DNA from: Bacteroidota bacterium
GTDB taxonomy: Bacteria; Bacteroidota; Bacteroidia; Chitinophagales; Chitinophagaceae
DNA: 64,000 bases
Assembly: GCA_016868815.1 (NCBI GenBank)
Contig: VGFQ01000001.1
Coordinates: 186,001 to 250,000, forward strand
Direction: 5' to 3'
Below the pieces are notes generated by a model. That model worked only from the letters and a program-made list of their open reading frames with translations, did no database searches and was not told where the DNA came from. This document shows positions 1-7,765 of the stretch, piece after piece. The position numbers and the translations under genes were made by a program. Position 1 is the first letter of the stretch. Each line of letters begins with the position of its first letter.

Positions 1-1
1 C

Positions 2-262
2 CCCAATGGGGACGGCATGAACGAAGTTTTTTATGGCAGAGGCATCGGCGTCAAAAGCATCCGCGGCCTGCGTATCTTCAACAGGTGGGGAGAAATGGTC
101 TTCCAACGGCAGAATGTCAATATCAACGACCCTTCACATGGTTGGGATGGCCGCTATAAAGGCAAGCTCCTTCCGCCAGATGTATATGTCTATTTCATAG
201 ACGTCATCTGCGACAACTTCGGCCTGGTCACCCGTAAAGGCGACGTCGCCCTCATCCGATGA
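2..262 (+). CDS. C-terminal end of a CHU_C (type IX secretion type B) surface protein, 5' cut by window edge
   Basis: Only the last 86 codons are present; the frame is open at the window edge. It starts inside the PNGDG.N motif that opens the gliding-motility-associated C-terminal (CHU_C) domain, continues through IFNRWGEMVF and GWDGRYKGK, and ends in TRKGDVALIR. The two large proteins at 11.6-19.0 kb end almost the same way. CHU_C domains direct proteins through the type IX secretion system to the cell surface. The next gene, a PorP/SprF protein, starts 7 bases after this stop. The cargo part lies outside the window, so its function cannot be stated. Confidence 0.85.
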   Translation, partial: PNGDGMNEVFYGRGIGVKSIRGLRIFNRWGEMVFQRQNVNINDPSHGWDGRYKGKLLPPDVYVYFIDVICDNFGLVTRKGDVALIR

Positions 263-269
263 AGCCCAG

Positions 270-1298
270 ATGCTGACCACTCTCAGACATATCACCCTAT
301 GGTCCTCCACTGCCCTGCTGGCTCTGTCATCAGCGACCCTTCGCGGGCAAGACTTCTACCTCTCGCAGTTCCATGAAGCTCCGATGCTGCGTAGCCCCGC
401 CCTGGCAGGCGTCTTCAGCGGCGACTACCGCATACAAGGCGTCTATCGTAACCAGTGGAACAGCATCTCCTACCCATATCAGACCGGATCGCTAAACATC
501 GAACGGAAAGCCACCTTCTTCGAAAGCGACGACTTCATCACCCTGGGATTGCAGCTATTCTACGACCAAGCAGGCGCCGTCCGCCTCACCTCCGGCCATC
601 TGCTGCCCGTCGTCAACTTCCACAAGTCGCTCAGCGAACGCCGCAGCAGCTTCCTCTCTCTCGGCTTCTTCGGCGGACTCGTCACCCGCCGGCTGGACCG
701 TTCCAGGGTCACCACCAACAACCAGTTCGACGGCATCGGTTTCAATAGCTCCCTGCCCGACGGAGAAACCTTCACCGCCAGCTACGCCTATTTCGACGCA
801 GGCGTCGGCCTCAGCTACAATACCACCCTCGGCATGGGAGAAAAACATATCCTGTTCCTCGGCAGTTCCTACCAACATTTCAACCGGCCCGTCAACGCCT
901 TCTACCGCAACATTCGGCACCTGCCGAAATGGGTGTTCTCCACCGGCTTCCGGATACAAATCACAGACATCAACTACATCACCTTCCACGGCGACCATAT
1001 TCTGCAAGCCCCCTACCAACAGACAATCTTCGGAGGCCTCTACTCCCGCAGAATTGGTGGCATAGGCAGTACGACCGTCGTCCACCTCGGCCTCTTCGGG
1101 CGGCTCAGAGACGCCGTCATCCCCATGTTCAAAATCGACCTGGAGCCCGTCCGCATCGGCTTCAGTTACGATGTGACGGTGGGCAACCTGGTAGCCATCG
1201 CCCGGTCGCGGGGTGGGTTCGAGCTGTCGATGTCTTATGCAGGCTTTTCCAACCGTGATAATTCCGTCAAATACGCCACCAGATGCCCTAAATTCTGA
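270..1298 (+). CDS. PorP/SprF family type IX secretion outer-membrane protein
   Basis: 342 residues with an N-terminal signal peptide (LLALSSATLRGQ), then DFYLSQFHEAPMLRSPALAGVF, the usual start of PorP/SprF proteins. Alternating beta-barrel-like strands follow, and the end is YATRCPKF, close to the MCPKF ending of the paralogue at 10526-11629. Members sit in the outer membrane and pair with particular CHU_C-type cargo. It lies 7 bases behind a CHU_C protein, so the two are probably co-transcribed. Which cargo it serves is inferred from position only. Confidence 0.88.
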   Translation: MLTTLRHITLWSSTALLALSSATLRGQDFYLSQFHEAPMLRSPALAGVFSGDYRIQGVYRNQWNSISYPYQTGSLNIERKATFFESDDFITLGLQLFYDQAGAVRLTSGHLLPVVNFHKSLSERRSSFLSLGFFGGLVTRRLDRSRVTTNNQFDGIGFNSSLPDGETFTASYAYFDAGVGLSYNTTLGMGEKHILFLGSSYQHFNRPVNAFYRNIRHLPKWVFSTGFRIQITDINYITFHGDHILQAPYQQTIFGGLYSRRIGGIGSTTVVHLGLFGRLRDAVIPMFKIDLEPVRIGFSYDVTVGNLVAIARSRGGFELSMSYAGFSNRDNSVKYATRCPKF

Positions 1299-1357
1299 GG
1301 GCCGACAACCAATCCCTGCCAAGCTTTGTTTATAAATTCAACCAAACCACCCCGCAC

Positions 1358-1828
1358 ATGAACATCGAAGTAGGCGCCCCCGCCCCAGCATTCACCCTCC
1401 ACGACAGCGACAAGAATAAAGTGAGCCTGTCCGACTTCCGCGGCCAGAACGTCGTCATACTCTTCTTCCCGCAGGCCTTCACCGGCGTCTGCACCCAGGA
1501 ACTCTGCAGCGTCCGCGACAACATGGCCCGCTACGAGAGCCTTCACGCTAAAGTCCTCGGCATCTCTGTCGACTCCATCTTCACACTCGCCCGCTTCAAA
1601 CAGGACCAGGGGTATAACTTCCCTCTCCTATCAGACTTCAACAAAGAAGTCTGCGAAGCCTACGGTGCCAAATACGACACCTTCGTCTTCGACATGAAAG
1701 GCGTCGCCCGCCGGGCAGCCTTCGTAGTCGACAAAGAAGGCGCGGTCCGCTACGCGCAGGTACTGGAAAGCGCTGGCGACCTACCCGACTTTGAAGCCAT
1801 CCAGACGACCCTCGTCGGACTGTCCTGA
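1358..1828 (+). CDS. Peroxiredoxin (AhpC/TSA, AhpE-like)
   Basis: 156 residues, cytoplasmic. Thioredoxin-fold peroxidase reducing H2O2 and organic peroxides. The active-site stretch PQAFTGVCTQELC carries the peroxidatic cysteine at C45 and a second cysteine at C50. The N-terminal GAPAPAFTLHDSDKNKVSLSDFRG is the usual AhpC/TSA opening. C50 could be an atypical resolving cysteine. It stands alone between the PorP gene and a small secreted protein, with about 60 bases of leader. No dedicated reductase is adjacent. Confidence 0.9.
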   Translation: MNIEVGAPAPAFTLHDSDKNKVSLSDFRGQNVVILFFPQAFTGVCTQELCSVRDNMARYESLHAKVLGISVDSIFTLARFKQDQGYNFPLLSDFNKEVCEAYGAKYDTFVFDMKGVARRAAFVVDKEGAVRYAQVLESAGDLPDFEAIQTTLVGLS

Positions 1829-1894
1829 GCCGGGCAGCAGGAGGACAGCACACCTGTCCTCCTGTCCCCCACTCCGGCACTCTAACAGATTATA

Positions 1895-1902
1895 TATCTT
1901 TA
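1895..1902 (+). promoter_or_regulatory. Predicted -7 box of the 1907 gene (TATCTTTA)
   Basis: TATCTTTA matches the Bacteroidota TAnnTTTG box except for the last base. It ends 4 bases before the GTG at 1907, so the transcript would begin at or next to the start codon. No clear upstream TTG element is visible. Confidence 0.5.
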
Positions 1903-1906
1903 TCCT

Positions 1907-2254
1907 GTGAAACTTGCCTACCTGCTGATGACCCTGTTGTTTCTCCTCGGCGCCACGTCTTATGCACAGACAGAACCGCCCCGGGAGCAGGCCTTCTCAG
2001 CCGTCCGTCTGGCACGCTGCTACCCCAATCCTGCCAACGCCTATATTCAGTTTGAAATCCGCAAGACGGCCAATAGTCCCCTGCGCCTCCGCATCTATAA
2101 TTTTCTTGGCCGAAAAGTCATCGACCTGACCCGCATACCGGCCACCCTCAAAGTCGACCTCACCGGTTTCGCGCGGGGGCTCTACATCTACCAGCTCTCA
2201 GACACACAAGGAAGAATGCTGGAGAGCGGCAAGTTTCTCGTGTCTCACGGATAA
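1907..2254 (+). CDS. Small secreted protein made almost only of a type IX sorting domain
   Basis: 115 residues from a GTG start. Residues 1-20 are a signal peptide (LLMTLLFLLGATSYAQ). After a linker of about 15 residues, the rest looks like a Por-type (type A) C-terminal sorting domain: CYPNPANAYIQFEI, then LRLRIYNFLGRKV, LTGFARGLYIYQL and a final GKFLVSHG. Such domains normally sit at the end of much larger exported enzymes. Here there is essentially no passenger. It may be a small surface protein in its own right, or the remnant of a larger gene. The TATCTTTA box 4 bases upstream supports this start. Confidence 0.75.
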   Translation: MKLAYLLMTLLFLLGATSYAQTEPPREQAFSAVRLARCYPNPANAYIQFEIRKTANSPLRLRIYNFLGRKVIDLTRIPATLKVDLTGFARGLYIYQLSDTQGRMLESGKFLVSHG

Positions 2255-2276
2255 ATCCATCGGATTCACCAAGCCC

Positions 2277-3449
2277 TCACAACACCTGTACCATCAGGAA
2301 CTTCAGGTAGTGCGTATGCTCTAAGCCCCGTACGATGGGATGGTCGGCCGACTGTGTACGATACTCCACCTGCCGCAGGCGGCGACGGGCATCCTGGGCT
2401 GCCATGTCAACGACGTCTAGGAATAGTTCGGGCGACACGACGCTCGTACAAGAAGATGTCACCAGGAAGCCTCCGGGTTTCACCAGCTTCATACCGCGCA
2501 GATTGATCTCTTTATAGCCCGTGACGGCCCGCTCCACATTGACCCTCGTCCGGGCAAAAGAGGGCGGATCGAGCATCACCACATCCCAGCGGCGCTCCTC
2601 TTTGGTCCAGGCCTTCAGCAGGTCGAAAGCATTGCCCTCCAGGAAGCGGCAGCGGTCTTCCAACCCATTCAGCACTGCATTCTGCCGCGCCTGCTCCACT
2701 GCCTGCGCGGAGATGTCAAGTCCGGTCACCTGGCGGGCCCCCAGGTGCGCCGCGTGCAGCTCGAAGGTCCCCGTGTAACAAAAAGCACCCAGCACCTCTG
2801 CACCTTCCACGAGGGGCTCGATGGCCCTGCGATTGTCTTGCTGGTCGAGGAAATAGCCTGTCTTCTGCCCTTTGTCGAGGTCGACATGAAACTGCAGGCC
2901 ATGCTCCCGGATGCGGATACGGGTGTCGAAAGGTGCTGAGAGGAATCCTTTGAGCGGGGGCAACCCCTCCAGCTCGCGCACCGGCACATCGTTACGCTCA
3001 TAGATGCCTTTGGGCTGAAACAAGGCCGTCAGCGCCTCCACGATGGCTGGCTTCCAACGGTCGATACCCAGGGCCAGCGTCTGTACCACCAGGTAGTCGT
3101 TGAACTTGTCCACGATCAGCTGCGGCAGGTCGTCGGCCTCGCCAAAAACCACACGGCAGTTCTCGGTATACCCCAGCCGCTGCCGGTAGCGCCAGGCTGT
3201 TTCGATGCGCCGATGGAAAAAGCCGGCGTCTATGACTTCCTGTCGGTCGCGCGTCAGCAAGCGCACGACGATGGCGGAGCCCGTATTCACATAGCCTCTG
3301 CCGACGAACTCACCCTCATGGGTGAGGACATCCGCAATGTCCCCGTCCACGATGCCATCGTCGATGCGGTCAATCTCGTTGCCAAACACCCAGGGATGGC
3401 CCCCCAGGACTCGCTGCCCGATCTTACGACGAAGGAGGATGGTCCGCAT
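2277..3449 (-). CDS. rlmI: 23S rRNA m5C methyltransferase RlmI-like
   Basis: 390 residues from the ATG at 3449. An N-terminal PUA-type segment (RVLGGHPWVFGNEI) precedes an EEHEE-like linker and a SAM-dependent methyltransferase domain. Visible motifs are VLGAFCYTGTFELHAA, the catalytic loop LDPPSFAR near residue 294, and a TSSCTS cysteine motif near 336, as in RlmI enzymes acting on large-subunit rRNA. An in-frame GTG at 3464 would add five residues but lies upstream of the probable -7 box, so the ATG is preferred. Divergent from grpE. Confidence 0.88.
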   Translation of the reverse strand: MRTILLRRKIGQRVLGGHPWVFGNEIDRIDDGIVDGDIADVLTHEGEFVGRGYVNTGSAIVVRLLTRDRQEVIDAGFFHRRIETAWRYRQRLGYTENCRVVFGEADDLPQLIVDKFNDYLVVQTLALGIDRWKPAIVEALTALFQPKGIYERNDVPVRELEGLPPLKGFLSAPFDTRIRIREHGLQFHVDLDKGQKTGYFLDQQDNRRAIEPLVEGAEVLGAFCYTGTFELHAAHLGARQVTGLDISAQAVEQARQNAVLNGLEDRCRFLEGNAFDLLKAWTKEERRWDVVMLDPPSFARTRVNVERAVTGYKEINLRGMKLVKPGGFLVTSSCTSVVSPELFLDVVDMAAQDARRRLRQVEYRTQSADHPIVRGLEHTHYLKFLMVQVL

Positions 3450-3453
3450 CACG

Positions 3454-3461
3454 TAAAGGTA
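3454..3461 (-). promoter_or_regulatory. Predicted -7 box of rlmI (TACCTTTA)
   Basis: On the minus strand TACCTTTA ends exactly 4 bases before the rlmI ATG at 3449. This favours that start over the GTG at 3464 and predicts a leaderless or nearly leaderless mRNA. Confidence 0.5.
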
Positions 3462-3604
3462 CACGCAATGCGCTTGCAGCTGGTTTTCGTTACCTTTATC
3501 GCCGATGGATAATGGCAGGAAATCGCCAGCAAGCCTGACGATTTGACCTGAAAAACTGTCTTGGCAGGTCGTTTGATGCCACCCACCTGAAAATGTGAAA
3601 ACAT

Positions 3605-4186
3605 ATGGACGAGAAAGATCAGACCCTAGAAGACGTACAGGGCACGCTGCAGGAAGAGCGGACCCCAGAAATCAATACTGACGAGAGCATTGCCGGCAGC
3701 ATCGACCTCGGCGATCCGCCTGTAGAGACCCCAGAACTGGAAAAGCTCCGCGAACAGGTACGCGAGAAAGAAGACAAATACCTGCGCCTCTATGCCGAGT
3801 TCGACAACTTCAAACGCCGCAACGCCAAAGAGCGGATTGAGCTGATACAGACAGCCGGCAAAGATGTCATCCAGTCGCTGCTGGAAGTACTCGACGACTG
3901 CACCCGCGCCGAACGGCAACTCACACAGACCGACGAACTCCCCCAGATCCGGGAGGGCGTCCAGCTCGTCTTCAACAAGTTCCGGAGGACCCTTCAGGCG
4001 AAGGGCCTCAAAGAGATGGAAAGTCTCGGCGCCCCCTTTGACCCCGACCGGCATGAGGCCATCACTGAAATCCCCGTCCCCGACGCCGCACAGGCCGGCC
4101 AGGTCATCGATGTGGTGGAGAAAGGCTACTTCCTGCACGACAAGATCATCCGCTTCGCAAAAGTGGTTGTCGGCAAACATCCATGA
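3605..4186 (+). CDS. grpE: GrpE, nucleotide exchange factor for DnaK
   Basis: 193 residues. An acidic N-terminal tail precedes the long dimerising helix (ELEKLREQVREKEDKYLRLYAEFDNFKRR) and the beta-wing domain with GAPFDPDRHEAI and the family ending GYFLHDKIIRFAKVVVG. GrpE releases ADP from DnaK in the cytoplasm. dnaJ follows 36 bases downstream in the usual grpE-dnaJ arrangement. dnaK is not in the window. No CIRCE element was found upstream. Confidence 0.96.
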   Translation: MDEKDQTLEDVQGTLQEERTPEINTDESIAGSIDLGDPPVETPELEKLREQVREKEDKYLRLYAEFDNFKRRNAKERIELIQTAGKDVIQSLLEVLDDCTRAERQLTQTDELPQIREGVQLVFNKFRRTLQAKGLKEMESLGAPFDPDRHEAITEIPVPDAAQAGQVIDVVEKGYFLHDKIIRFAKVVVGKHP

Positions 4187-4222
4187 AAGAAGGGAGGCTG
4201 ACCCCTTCCGATATCCATCTAC

Positions 4223-5380
4223 ATGGCTAAAAGAGACTATTACGAAGTATTGGGCGTCTCCCGGGGCGCCAGCGTCGACGAGATCAAAAAGTCGTACCGC
4301 AAGGTTGCGATGCAGTACCATCCTGACCGCAACCCCGGCGACAAGGCAGCGGAAGAGAAGTTCAAAGAGGCCGCAGAAGCCTATGAAGTGCTCAGCGACA
4401 CGGACAAACGCGCACAGTACGACCGCTTCGGCCATGCCGCCGTCGGCGGCGGCGCCCGCGGCGGCGGCATGAACATGGACGACATCTTCAGCCAGTTCGG
4501 AGACATCTTCGGCGACGACCTCTTCGGCAGCTTCTTCGGCGGTGGTGGCGGCGCCCGCACTCGCAGCGGTGGAGGAAGGGGCCGGGGCACCCGCGGCAGC
4601 AACCTCCGCATCAAACTAAAGCTCACCTACGAAGAGATGGCCAAAGGCACGTCCCGGACCGTCAAAGTCAAGAAATATGTAATCTGCAGCACCTGCAAAG
4701 GCAGCGGCGCCAAAGACAAAGGCTCCGTGCAAATCTGCTCCACCTGCAATGGCAGCGGCCAGGTACGTAAGGTCACCAACACCTTCCTAGGACAAATGCA
4801 GACGGTCGTCACCTGCCCCTCCTGCAACGGAGAAGGCAGCGTCATCACCAGCAAATGCAGCTCCTGTAGAGGCGAGGGACGCACCTATGCCGACGAGACG
4901 GTCTCGCTGGAGATCCCAGCCGGCGTCCAGGAAGGCATGCAGCTTAGCCTCAGCGGCAAAGGCAATGCCGGCGAACGCGGCGGCCCCAACGGAGACCTTA
5001 TAGTCCTCATAGAAGAAGAAACCCACGCCCAACTCCAGCGAGAAGGCAATAACGTCGTCTTCGACCTGCACATCTCCTTCCCCGACGCTGTCTTCGGCAC
5101 GCAGATAGAAGTGCCGACCATCGATGGTAAGGCCAAAATTAAAATCCCGCCCGGTACGCAGGCCGGCAAGATCTTCCGCCTCAAAGGAAAAGGCTTCCCC
5201 GTCGTAAACTCCTACGAGCGCGGCGACCAACTCATCCATGTCAACATCTGGACACCGCAGCACCTGAGCTCGGAAGAGAAGTCCATGCTCGAAACCTTAC
5301 AACAGTCAGACAATTTCAAGCCGAACCCCGACAAGAACGAGAAGAGCTTCTTCGAGCGTGTCCGGGAAATGTTCAACTGA
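4223..5380 (+). CDS. dnaJ: DnaJ (Hsp40) co-chaperone
   Basis: 385 residues with the full type I layout. The J domain carries HPD at residues 33-35. A Gly/Phe-rich linker with long glycine runs covers roughly 75-125. Four zinc-binding repeats ([32 protein letters not shown]) lie at about 154-220, followed by the two C-terminal substrate-binding domains. It stimulates the DnaK ATPase and delivers unfolded clients. Co-directional with grpE, 36 bases apart. Its stop converges on hpt. Confidence 0.97.
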   Translation: MAKRDYYEVLGVSRGASVDEIKKSYRKVAMQYHPDRNPGDKAAEEKFKEAAEAYEVLSDTDKRAQYDRFGHAAVGGGARGGGMNMDDIFSQFGDIFGDDLFGSFFGGGGGARTRSGGGRGRGTRGSNLRIKLKLTYEEMAKGTSRTVKVKKYVICSTCKGSGAKDKGSVQICSTCNGSGQVRKVTNTFLGQMQTVVTCPSCNGEGSVITSKCSSCRGEGRTYADETVSLEIPAGVQEGMQLSLSGKGNAGERGGPNGDLIVLIEEETHAQLQREGNNVVFDLHISFPDAVFGTQIEVPTIDGKAKIKIPPGTQAGKIFRLKGKGFPVVNSYERGDQLIHVNIWTPQHLSSEEKSMLETLQQSDNFKPNPDKNEKSFFERVREMFN

Positions 5381-5478
5381 AGAGGCCCGCTGCACCACAC
5401 GGCATGTACTGCTACATCGGCAGGTAGCAGACCGCTCGTGAGCCACTAAAAGAGATAGAAGATGGCACCTATGCTACC

Positions 5479-6015
5479 CTAGCCCTGCAGCTGGTAGATC
5501 TCTGGGAGATTCCTGCCCATCCCGTCATAGTCTAGCCCATAGCCCACCACAAATCGGTCCGGGATCGTAAAGCCCAGGTAGGAGATCTCTACCGGATAGA
5601 GGGTGCATTCCTGCTTATGCAGCAAGGCGCAGATGCACAGGGAGCGTGGCTGCTGGTGTTCGAGTTGCGGGAGGAACTGATGCAGCGTCTTGCCGGTGTC
5701 GATGATGTCTTCCAGGATGATGACATCCCGGTCGAAGACCTCGTCGTCCAAACCGATGGAGGTGATGACATGCCCTGTGGAGCGGGTTCCTTTATAGGAG
5801 GCGAGCTTGATGAAGCTGATCTCTGCGGGGATGCGTAGTTGCCGGAAGAGGTCGGCCGCAAAGAGAAAAGACCCGTTGAGGATGGCTATGAACAGAGGCC
5901 GCTTGTCGGCATAGTCGCGTTCAATCTCTGCAGCCAGCCGCTGCACGGCTGCCTGGAGCTCCTGTGCACGCAGGTATGGCTCAAACTGCTTGTCGTGGAT
6001 GCGTAGCGTATCCAT
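5479..6015 (-). CDS. hpt: Hypoxanthine phosphoribosyltransferase
   Basis: 178 residues from the ATG at 6015, the normal family size; a longer in-frame extension to 6114 lacks homology. The PRPP-binding loop VIILEDIIDTGKTL is intact, with an upstream ILNGSFLFAADL segment and a FVVGYGLDYDGMGRNLP ending, as in bacterial Hpt. It salvages hypoxanthine and guanine to IMP and GMP. The ATG overlaps the TGA stop of the glucosaminidase gene by one base (TGATG), so translation is probably coupled. Confidence 0.93.
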   Translation of the reverse strand: MDTLRIHDKQFEPYLRAQELQAAVQRLAAEIERDYADKRPLFIAILNGSFLFAADLFRQLRIPAEISFIKLASYKGTRSTGHVITSIGLDDEVFDRDVIILEDIIDTGKTLHQFLPQLEHQQPRSLCICALLHKQECTLYPVEISYLGFTIPDRFVVGYGLDYDGMGRNLPEIYQLQG

Positions 6016-6908
6016 CAACGGGATTTTGACTGCGTGGAAAGGCTGGCCAGGCGGCGGATACGGATCATGCGGTCCTTGGAAAGGATGTCCTGGCTGGCGT
6101 CCAGATCGTTCCATTCCAGCAACTTGGCCAGCGGCACCTGGTAATGGTCGGCCACGACGAGCAGGGAGGTTCCTTTGTGGACCAACACCGACTTCTCGCG
6201 GAAGAGCCGAATGCCCCCGCCGGCGGCCGGCTCTGCCTCGGCATTGCTGGCAGTCATGGGAGCCGGCTTGCCCGGTTCCATGCCGTTGGCCGAAGGCCCG
6301 CTGGCCCGTGGCGCAGCGGCACCAGTGAGGGTGGAGGCAGTGTCGGGTCTCGGCTCCGGGCCAGTCCCAAACCGGCCGGCCAGCACGTCTTGCGTGATCA
6401 CATCGAGGCGGTAGGTTTCGATATACTGGATGAGTAGTTCCGGATAGCGGGGGTTGGTGGCATAGCCAGCCTGCTTGAGGCCATAGGCCCAGCCTTGATA
6501 ATCGGTCGGGGGCAGGGTGAAAAGCGCGGCGTAGCGGATCTGGTTGCGGAGAAAGTCGGAATGGTCGCGGTAGGAGTCTTCCGGGCTCTCGTACTTACGA
6601 AAGCACTCTCCCTGCTCATCGTCGTCGTAGAAGACGCGCGCGCCCGTCCAGCTGCTCTTGCATTTGATGCCGAAGTGGTTGTTAGAGGTGCGGACAAGGG
6701 TGCTGCTTCCAGCAGATGTCTCCAGAATGCCTTGCGCCAGTTTGATGGAGGCCGGCACGCCGGTCCGCTGCATCTCACGGACGGCCACGTCGCGGTACAT
6801 ATCGATATAGGCCTCTATGAGTGGGTTTAGCGCCGGGGCCTCCTGCCCGATGCCCGACATCGGCAAGAGGAGCGCTAGAAGCCAAGGTCGCATCCGGTGA
6901 AACTGCAT
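6015..6908 (-). CDS. Secreted glucosaminidase with C-terminal LysM domain
   Basis: 297 residues from the ATG at 6908 (6893 is an alternative). A signal peptide (RPWLLALLLPMSGIGQ) leads to a mannosyl-glycoprotein endo-beta-N-acetylglucosaminidase-type domain. The catalytic glutamate is in the ILETSAGSSTL segment, followed by NNHFGIKCK and the QAGYATNPRYPELL motif of the FlgJ/AcmA family. A Pro/Ala/Ser-rich linker leads to a LysM domain (LVVADHYQVPLAKLLEWNDL) near the end. It probably cleaves peptidoglycan glycan strands in the periplasm. Upstream partner of hpt in the same transcript. Confidence 0.88.
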   Translation of the reverse strand: MQFHRMRPWLLALLLPMSGIGQEAPALNPLIEAYIDMYRDVAVREMQRTGVPASIKLAQGILETSAGSSTLVRTSNNHFGIKCKSSWTGARVFYDDDEQGECFRKYESPEDSYRDHSDFLRNQIRYAALFTLPPTDYQGWAYGLKQAGYATNPRYPELLIQYIETYRLDVITQDVLAGRFGTGPEPRPDTASTLTGAAAPRASGPSANGMEPGKPAPMTASNAEAEPAAGGGIRLFREKSVLVHKGTSLLVVADHYQVPLAKLLEWNDLDASQDILSKDRMIRIRRLASLSTQSKSR

Positions 6909-6956
6909 AATTGCAAGTTCGGATTTTTTCGGATGGGTGGTAGCGGTGCAAAGCAG

Positions 6957-7003
6957 AAAAAGACAGAGCTCTGATTCCATGGAATCACAAAGCCTTCTCT
7001 GTC
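6957..7003 (-). terminator. Rho-independent terminator behind the O-methyltransferase gene, built on a 16-bp palindrome
   Basis: Outer arms GACAGAG (6962-6968) and CTCTGTC (6997-7003) enclose the perfect 16-bp palindrome TGATTCCATGGAATCA (6972-6987). On the minus strand the structure is followed by five T residues. It lies about 95 bases after the minus-strand stop at 7099 and just upstream of the glucosaminidase start. Confidence 0.65.
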
Positions 7004-7098
7004 AGTATATAAAAAATGACCCTGACATCCTTCTGGTTGCCAGGCTATTGTAGCCCCCGAGACGGCCCCACGCGGTATGTTTCCACTGCAGCTGGAAG

Positions 7099-7740
7099 TC
7101 ATTTCTTGCGCACCAGCAGCCAGCCGTCGCGCAGGGTGAGCATCACCTGCTCTACGCGGCTATCTGCCGCGACATGCCGGTTGAAAGCATCGATGGCGGC
7201 CGCATTGCGACTGCGGATGGGCGCCTCCAGTACCTGCCCGTGGAAGAGGACGTTGTCGGCGATCAGCAGTCCGCCGGGACGGACTTTGGGCAGGATGGCC
7301 TCGTACTGATCGATATACCCCGTCTTGTCGGCATCGAGGAAGACGAGGTCCCACTCCTCTGCCAGCGTGGGTAGGATCTTCAGCGCCTCGCCGACATGCA
7401 GCCGGATGCGGTTGGCATAAGGGCTCAGGTCAACATAGGCCTGTGCAGTCCTCGCCGCTTCCTCGCGCAACTCGAGGGTATGCAGCAACCCATCACTGCG
7501 CAACCCCTCCGCCAGGCAGAGGGCGCTGTAGCCGGTGAAGGTGCCGACCTCTAGGATGCGGCGGGGTGCCAATAGCTTAGAAAGCATTGCTAGCATGCGG
7601 CCCGCCACATGCCCGCTGAGCATATGGGCATGCAGGTGGTTTGCGCGGGTAGCCCGTTCCAGCTCGTCCAGCAACGGACTCGCCGGAGAGCTATGAGAAG
7701 CGACGTAGCGGTCGGCATCTGAAGGGAGAAGGGGCAGCAT
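7099..7740 (-). CDS. Class I SAM-dependent O-methyltransferase (caffeoyl-CoA type)
   Basis: 213 residues. SAM-binding motif I is ILEVGTFTGYSALCLAEGL and the metal/substrate motif is DLVFLDADKTGYIDQYE, both typical of the cation-dependent methyltransferase_3 family. The C-terminal GGLLIADNVLFHG and the final LRDGWLLVRKK also fit. In bacteria the natural substrate is usually unknown. It follows the symporter gene by 25 bases on the same strand, so they may share a transcript. A strong terminator lies downstream. Confidence 0.87.
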   Translation of the reverse strand: MLPLLPSDADRYVASHSSPASPLLDELERATRANHLHAHMLSGHVAGRMLAMLSKLLAPRRILEVGTFTGYSALCLAEGLRSDGLLHTLELREEAARTAQAYVDLSPYANRIRLHVGEALKILPTLAEEWDLVFLDADKTGYIDQYEAILPKVRPGGLLIADNVLFHGQVLEAPIRSRNAAAIDAFNRHVAADSRVEQVMLTLRDGWLLVRKK

Positions 7741-7765
7741 GGCTTAGATAGGAGGATGGGAGGGC

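Noticed and set aside
5410-5429. TGCTAC/GTAGCA hairpin between dnaJ and hpt as a bidirectional terminator
   Set aside because: Only six base pairs and no T run on either strand.
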